The notes beneath the pieces were generated by a model. It had not been told where the DNA came from. It made no database searches and saw only the letters and a list, made by a program, of their open reading frames with translations. A program made the translations under genes and the position numbers. A stretch of DNA of 64,000 nucleotides from Heterodera schachtii. Lineage: Eukaryota; Nematoda; Chromadorea; Rhabditida; Heteroderidae. Positions 58,352 through 64,000 of the stretch are shown here, in pieces. The number at the start of each line of letters is the position of its first letter. Position 1 is the first letter of the stretch. The stretch spans positions 1,124,602 through 1,188,601 of the forward strand of contig SIJG01000013.1 in assembly GCA_023374025.1 (NCBI GenBank). Reading direction: 5' to 3'.

Positions 58352-59049
58352 AAAGCTGAAAATTAATTTATTTTTTCATCGCATTTTTCATTCCTATTTG
58401 TGATTTAAAAAAAAGAAGAAAATTTTATAAAATTCAATTTATGTGTTTAACCGTAAATATTGCTTTTTTTTAAATTTTCAATAATTCCTTATATTCTTCA
58501 TTGTGAATTTCTGTTAAATTTTTAATTTGTTTTTCATCTTTTTATCGTATTATTAGTTTAATCCAAGGCCGATGAGATCGGCGAGAATTGTTTGTGAGAT
58601 GAGACAACGTAAATTGCTTAAATAATGGCCATCCAATCGTTGTTCAAACTGCAAATGTTTGGCTCAAAATTGGCCAAATTTGATCAGGCCAAAATTTCCC
58701 AAAATGGCTGATCATTAATTTCATTCTAAAACAATTTTTGACAATCATTTTTTAATATTCCCTTTTTATTTTTCATTAAATTTTTTAATTCTTATTTTTC
58801 AAATGTGTTCTGATTTTTCACATTTGTCCTGTGTATATGAATTCTGTATGATTTTTTGGATGCAAATTAATGTAAAATATTTCTTATTTTTGATGAAAAC
58901 ATTTATTGGTAATTGTCATTACTTTTTTGATTGTCCTGACTTTTTGTAACCAATCCAATGAAATAAATTTTCATTTTCTTTATGTATTAAATAATATAGC
59001 AAAAATTTAATAATTCCATCATCAGTAATAATTAACAAGCTAATTAAAA
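58352..59049 (+). promoter_or_regulatory. Type 2 5' flank of copy I
   Basis: Near-identical to 43806-44503 (shared from TTTTAAAGCTGAAAATTAAT to the start codon). The close match over about 700 bases shows that flank and gene were duplicated together and recently compared with other copies. Confidence 0.65.
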
Positions 59050-59671
59050 ATGAAATCATTTGTTTTATTATTTTTAATAATTTTTTTTGTCCAACAAAAT
59101 TGATAAAAAGCAGGTCAGAAAAGAAAAACTTCAACAAAATTCATTTGATGAAATATTTGGACAAAAATGGGAAGAAAAAGAGAAAATTAAGCAAAAAGGA
59201 AAAAACACTCAAAGAATGAATGGAATAAAATTAATTCAAAAATAGCTAAAAAATTGGGGACAAATCGAACGAAAATTTATAAATGGATTAAAGAATTGGG
59301 CCTTAATCAAAGAATCTATAAATGCTATAAATTAAAACCTGATGAAGAAAAAATTGGAATTATACAAAAATTCATTGAAATGACAAATGAATACAAACAA
59401 AAACGGAAAATATTCAAAAAATGAATGGGACCAAAATTATGCCGAAATTGGTAGGAAAATTGGAGTTGGCTATGGAACAATTGGTAAATGGAAGAAAGAA
59501 TTGGGCATTAGCAAGAAAATGATAACTGAGGAAGAAAAAATGGAAAAAGTGAAAATTTTTTTGAAAATAAAAAGCAAAAATCCGAAAATGAGTGATCGGA
59601 AAATTGCCAAAATGATGGAAATTAATAGAAAGAGCATTTCAAATTGGAAGAAACAATTTAAGATGAAATGA
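59050..59671 (+). pseudogene. Secreted helix-turn-helix family, copy I (frameshifted, deleted)
   Basis: Starts MKSFVLLFLIIFFVQQN then stops because of one extra T relative to copy C. The segment between linker and repeat 1 is deleted (EEKEKIKQKGK), with more shifts. The 3' part from about 59387 is open and encodes EIGRKIGVGYGTIGKWKKEL and KIAKMMEINRKSISNWKKQF before the stop at 59671. Repeats are recognisable but no full-length product is possible. Confidence 0.85.
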
Positions 59672-61260
59672 CAGAAGAAATGAAGAAGAATATGAGTGAT
59701 TGCTTGATTTTCAATTTGAAAATGTTTTTTGTGATAAATTGCATTTACCAATTTTTTAATTTTTTTTTTTTTTGAAAAATATTATGCTTTTTTAAAAATC
59801 CGAGTCCTAATTCCTAAACCGTAATTTTAATTTCCCAATCGGTTTCACCGATCCTCGAGAATTTTGTCCGTCTCCGATGGCTTGGGGATAAATTTCGAAA
59901 TTTTAATTTTTTGTCAGTAATTTTGAAAAAAATTTCAATTATAAAATGTTCTGAATTTTTTTTATTTGTACAGGTTTTGTAATTCTATCCAACGCATTAA
60001 TAATGATGTATTTTTTTGTTTTTGTCAATTACCAATTAGAATTTCTAATTTTTATCTTAAATTATGCATTTAAAAATATTTTTGGAGAATTGATAAATTA
60101 CTAAAATTGCATTGTAACGACAAAGTTGTGCGGCCATTTTTTGCGTTTGTTAAATTTTTTTCGAAATTGAAAAATTCCGCAGTTTCCTGCGCGGGATACT
60201 CACAATCTTTAAATGCCGTATTAATGGGATTAATCCCGTGGGATAAAAAAACATTGGTGAACAAATTTTAGAGGATTGAAGTTTTGCTTCATAAATATTC
60301 GGATAAAATTGCCTAGTATTCTTTCATTCAACAAACTAAGACTAATCTTTTGTTTATTTAATTAATTTTATTCGTAAGTGATTTTATTTTAAATCAGTTT
60401 TAAACAATTGCTTTATTTAAAGAAAAAGATAAAAATTATGATTTAAAAGTGATTTTATTATTTTTTAAAACAAAATTATGCCGAAATTTGTGTAGCCCTG
60501 TTTAGCTTGGTTTGGGGCTTCTACAACAGAATTATAAGTGTCAGTAGTGATACAGTATTTAAAAAACTGTAGCTTTAAGTACTGTAGCACAAACAGTCAA
60601 ATTGTTCTAGTAGAAATAGCTTCAAAAACATTAAAATTAACATTTCAACACATTATCATTCTACCGAATCGCGCTCATTTTTTGTTTTTATTGGCGATTT
60701 TTTTTAAATCCCTGAACATTTATAAAATTCAATTTTATGTTGTGCCTGAATATTTCATATTTTATAATATTATATAAACTTCTTTGCTTCTCAAAAAAAT
60801 AAAAGAATTTTTTTTTTTTTAGATTTTATATGAATTTTTTTAACCATGAATTTTTTTAACTCTTAAAAATAAAATACAATTTAATTCAGTGAATTTCTTG
60901 ATTGTTTTTTTTGCGAATTATAAAAATTTTAAACTTGAAAATTAATTTGTTTTATCTTCGCATATTTTCATTCCTTTCTGTGTTCAATTTAGATTTGAAT
61001 TTGGTCAAAAATTTAATCTTTAAAAGCCATTTAACAATAATTATTCTTTTTAATTAACTAAAATATTTCTGCTTTTGGATTAAATAATTAATTGGTAATT
61101 GTCCTGATTTTTTCATTTGTACTGACTTTTTATAATCAATAGAAAGGAATAAATTCTCATTTTCTTCATTCATTAAATAATATAGCAAAAAATAAAAAAT
61201 AAAATCTCTAATCTCCGTCATCAAATTGTATAATGAAAAAAAATTTATTGCCAATTCAAA
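59672..61260. other. AT-rich spacer
   Basis: No gene recognised. The last part (about 61080-61260) is a diverged type 2 family flank (TAATTGTCCTGATTTTTTCA, AATAATATAGCAAAAA). Confidence 0.5.
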
Positions 61261-61308
61261 ATGAAATCATATATTTTATTATTTTTAATAACACTGTTTC
61301 TACTTTAA
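61261..61308 (+). pseudogene. Signal-peptide fragment of the secreted helix-turn-helix family
   Basis: ATGAAATCATATATTTTATT and following bases encode MKSYILLFLITLFLL and then stop. No further family sequence follows; an inverted-repeat element begins within a few dozen bases. Confidence 0.65.
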
Positions 61309-61339
61309 GCAAATTTCTCGTAGTTTTTTTTCCGCGGTT

Positions 61340-61965
61340 TTTGAGTCAATTTAAAAAAATGAAGAGAAATAGGCGTCGCCGGGAAAAAAATTTAAAATTT
61401 AAATGCAATTTTTAACAGATTTTTTTTGCGGTTTTTAGCCAATTTTTTAAGGAAAATAGGGTTTTGGGTGCCGGCGGTGCCGATAGGCGCCGCCGGGGAA
61501 AATTTTTGAAATTTTAGTGCACTTTGTTAATAGATTTAGTCCAAAAATGACAATATTTACAACCCACTGGACCACGCATTTGAGTAAGTGAATGAAGCAA
61601 AAAGTAAGATTTTGGATATTAATTCGCATCAAAAAACATTTCTTTCAAAAATTATCATTTAAAATCTAAATTTCTCTGTGAATCCAAAAAATAAGACTAA
61701 AATAAGGACAAAGAGCTTAAAGGTCAAAGTTCTCAATTTCCCCCGGCGGCGCCTATTGGCACCGACGGATCCTAAAAATCTTTTTTTTTTATTTCTCAAA
61801 ATTGCAAAATTTGGATGTTTTTGTGGACAACCTGTTAACAAATCACACAATTCACATTAAAAATTTTCCCGGCGGCGCCTATCGGCACCGCAGGCCCCTT
61901 ATTCCCCGAAAGTTCTTGGAAAAAGCGCCGCAAAAAAATCAACTTCGATTTTTCATGTTCAGAAT
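61340..61965. repeat. Inverted-repeat element with GGCGCCGCCGG arms
   Basis: The left arm (about 61360-61540) carries GCGTCGCCGGG and then GGTGCCGATAGGCGCCGCCG followed by GGGAAAATTTTTGAA; the right arm (about 61730-61960) carries CCCCGGCGGCGCCTATTGGC and then TTTTCCCGGCGGCGCCTATC followed by GGCACCG. Two spaced GC-rich cores on each side are mirrored, so the block can fold back. No target duplication was found. Confidence 0.65.
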
Positions 61966-62154
61966 TTCACCAAATGCTTATTTCAAACAAAAAATTGCTC
62001 AAATTGGTCATGGACAGTCAAAAATACAATTTTTGAAAAATTTAAAAGTGTTTTGAATAAATTTGTAAAAATGAGGCTTTTTGCATGCCAAATGAGGCTT
62101 TGGAAAATTTTCATCTGCCAGCCCTGCTTTTAACGGACTGTCATTGCAGATAAA

Positions 62155-62370
62155 ATGAAATTATGCCTGTTCTTCATTTTTATTATATTTTTGATCGCCT
62201 TAATTAACATTAATTATGTTGGATGAGAAACGAAAAAAATGAATCAAAAATGATTTGATGAAATATTTGGACAAAAATGGGAAGAAAAAGAAGAAGAAAA
62301 TTTGGAAGAACAGAAAAGAAGAGAAATAATTGGCAAATTCATAAAATCAAAGAAAAAAAAAGTAAAATAA
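62155..62370 (+). pseudogene. Decayed 5' fragment of the secreted helix-turn-helix family
   Basis: MKLCLFFIFIIFLIALININ leader, then in-frame stops inside the linker where relatives have VGTEKK and QQKSF, then FDEIFGQKWEEKEEENLEEQ and a truncated basic segment ending in TAA at 62370. No repeats remain. Confidence 0.8.
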
Positions 62371-62444
62371 CAAAAAAATTTAGGACAAACATTAATTATG
62401 GGCATTTGTAAATAAAAAAAATTTTTAGCTTATATTTATACTCT

Positions 62445-62692
62445 ACTGAACATCAAAATTGCAATGAAAGTAGGGAAAAATAAATATTTCAGTAGGATAA
62501 AAATGTTTATTTAATCGTCGAATTATTATTATTTTTTATTTAATAAAATCTTCTTTAAATTATTTATTCTGATAAAATATATCAATTGTATATGTATTTG
62601 CGATGAATAATATGCTGTTAAATTAAAATAATAAATTCATTTTTTAATATTTTAAATTTAATTTGTTTTTAGAAATATATATCATCTTTAAA
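62445..62692 (+). promoter_or_regulatory. Type 1 5' flank of copy K
   Basis: Matches the conserved block before copy A (GCAATGAAAGTAGGGAAAAA, GATAAAAATGTTTATTTAAT, TTTTTAGAAATATATATCAT before the ATG). Confidence 0.6.
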
Positions 62693-63367
62693 ATGAAATT
62701 TAGCCTAATTTTACTTTTGATCGTCCTAATTAATATTAATTATGTTGGAACAGAAAAGAAAAAATTACAACAAAAATCCTTTGATGAAATATTTGGAGAA
62801 AAATGGGAAGAAAAAGAAGGAGAAAAACGAAATGAAGAGAAAAAAGAGAAATATTGAAAAATATTATAAAATAAAAGAGAAAATAAAGGAAAAAGGAAGA
62901 AAATATTCAAAAAAAGAATGGAATAAAATTAATTCAAAAATAGCAAAAAAATTGAGGACAAATAGCAAATATATTTATAAATTTTTGGCCTACATAAATA
63001 CAAATCAAAAAGTGATGAACAAAAATTAGAAATTGTTCAAGAATTTATTGCAATGAAAAATGAATATAAGCAAAAAGGAAAATACTCGCAAAATGAATGG
63101 CAACAAAATTATGCCGAAATTTGTAAGAAAATTGGCACAAGTTATGATATAATTAGAAAATGGAAAAAACAATTTGGTATTCGATGTAAAAAAATAACGG
63201 ATGAAGAAAAAAAGGAAAAAATGAAAATTTATTGGCAAATAAAAAGAGAAAATCCGAAAATGAGTGAACGGGAAATTGCAAAAATTGTGAACACTTCTCA
63301 ACAGAATATTTCCAATTGGAAGAAGCAATTTGGAGAAGAAAAAATTTATTCTGTTCTGATGTCATAA
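62693..63367 (+). pseudogene. Secreted helix-turn-helix family, copy K (frameshifted)
   Basis: Starts MKFSLILLLIVLININYVGT and linker KKLQQKSFDEIFGEKWEEKE, then shifts after EEKKEKY (stop at 62857). Repeat 1 continues in a second frame (SKIAKKLRTNSKYIY) and that frame breaks again. Repeats 2 and 3 are open to 63367: EICKKIGTSYDIIRKWKKQF and REIAKIVNTSQQNISNWKKQ. Two small indels separate the three frames, so the gene is broken unless these are sequence errors. Confidence 0.85.
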
Positions 63368-64000
63368 AAAATCGCAGCACTTTCATTTTTTGAAAAAATA
63401 TTATTCACCTGTTGAAATTAGTACGAAGCATTTTTTTCTGAGATTTTTCGTTTTTTTTGTGTTGTTTTTGCTACAATATTTGTTAACTTATATAAATTTG
63501 AATTATTACGCTTCTTCTTATTTTGAAATTCACGGAAAAATTGAAATAAGGAAAATCTGTCCAATAAAACTCTTTTTTAAATATTCTAGCAGTGTTCAAT
63601 TAAAAAGCAACCCAAAACAACCATTGATTTTTTTCGTTAAAATAGTAAAATTTGAATGAATCATAAAATGTTGGTGACTTATTATTAAAAGATTTTAATC
63701 TTATTTTTTTCGAAATGTCAAAAAAATATTGCAAATTTATCAATAGAGAATTTCAGATAAATGAAAAAAAACAGGATATTATCTCATTGATAAAATCAAA
63801 AATATTATATTATGCAAAAAAATAAACGAAATTACGTAAATTGATAACAATTAATAATTAAAATGGATTTAAGAATTAGGAATAAATAAAATTAAATTAA
63901 TTATAGAAATTAAAAACAGATAATTCAAATTTGAAACTTTTTTTGTTTAAAAAATAATCCTGGAAAATTGTTTATTACTTTTCCGGAGGTCAGAGAGACA
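63368..64000. other. AT-rich end of window
   Basis: No gene recognised. One open frame at 63390-63659 encodes a hydrophobic leader but lacks family features and is probably chance. Confidence 0.5.

Noticed and set aside
40449..63367. Reading the helix-turn-helix family as transposon genes
   Set aside because: No catalytic DDE-type domain, conserved secretion signals, no terminal inverted repeats around copies, and copies move as segmental duplications with their flanks.
1..64000. CRISPR arrays, prokaryotic operons, ribosome binding sites, rRNA genes
   Set aside because: The window is intron-bearing nuclear eukaryotic DNA; no regularly spaced identical repeats and no rRNA-like sequence were seen.

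Overview
The window is AT-rich eukaryotic DNA with many short introns (GT-AG, and at least one GC-AG), long homopolymers and compact exons that are clearly richer in G and C than their introns. The gene content points to a nematode. A glycoside hydrolase family 43 (GH43) arabinanase-like gene carrying spliceosomal introns suggests a tylenchid plant parasite of the cyst or root-knot type; this species call is inference. All gene models below were spliced by hand from the sequence by matching reading frame and intron phase.

Left part (1 to about 31 kb) holds ordinary conserved genes: the 3' part of an unrecognised minus-strand gene (1-273); a small multi-span membrane protein (4784-7801, +); ethanolamine kinase (8555-12618, -, 8 exons, 371 aa); a transformer-2/RSP-8-like splicing factor (15257-18619, -, 7 exons, 214 aa); the CCCH zinc-finger protein ZC3H15/DFRP1 (20118-24293, -, 9 exons, 431 aa); and, divergent from it, an FLVCR-type major facilitator transporter (24810-30710, +, 17 exons) with one apparent single-base frameshift. 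Introns and spacers carry tandem duplications, a tRNA-like relic and small inverted-repeat transposons.

Middle part (31-39 kb) is repeat-rich: a segment present three times, an almost perfect 393-bp inverted repeat with a 72-bp loop, a nematode-type seven-transmembrane receptor gene (35501-37530, +, apparently frameshifted) whose start codon lies in the last unit of a tandem repeat, and a foldback element with a second foldback element nested inside it, both flanked by 9-bp target duplications.

Right part (39-64 kb) is an accessory region dominated by at least 14 copies, on both strands and in all states of decay, of one gene family. Intact members are single-exon and encode a signal peptide, a conserved acidic/basic linker and three tandem helix-turn-helix-like repeats in a very lysine-rich protein. 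Two members look fully intact (46413-47090 and 56849-57562), two are truncated but open (41146-41697, 47927-48445), and the rest are pseudogenes or fragments. One intact gene is a mosaic of two neighbours. Flanks are duplicated with the genes, and insertions of a hAT-like element and another short element can be defined because empty paralogous sites sit in the same window. The GH43 gene (51485-53468, -, 5 exons, 337 aa, signal peptide, full catalytic triad) and an unrecognised Asn/Gly-rich protein (54284-54859, -) lie inside this region. The secreted helix-turn-helix family is the best candidate for an undescribed system; a role as secreted, possibly nucleus-targeted parasitism proteins is a hypothesis only.
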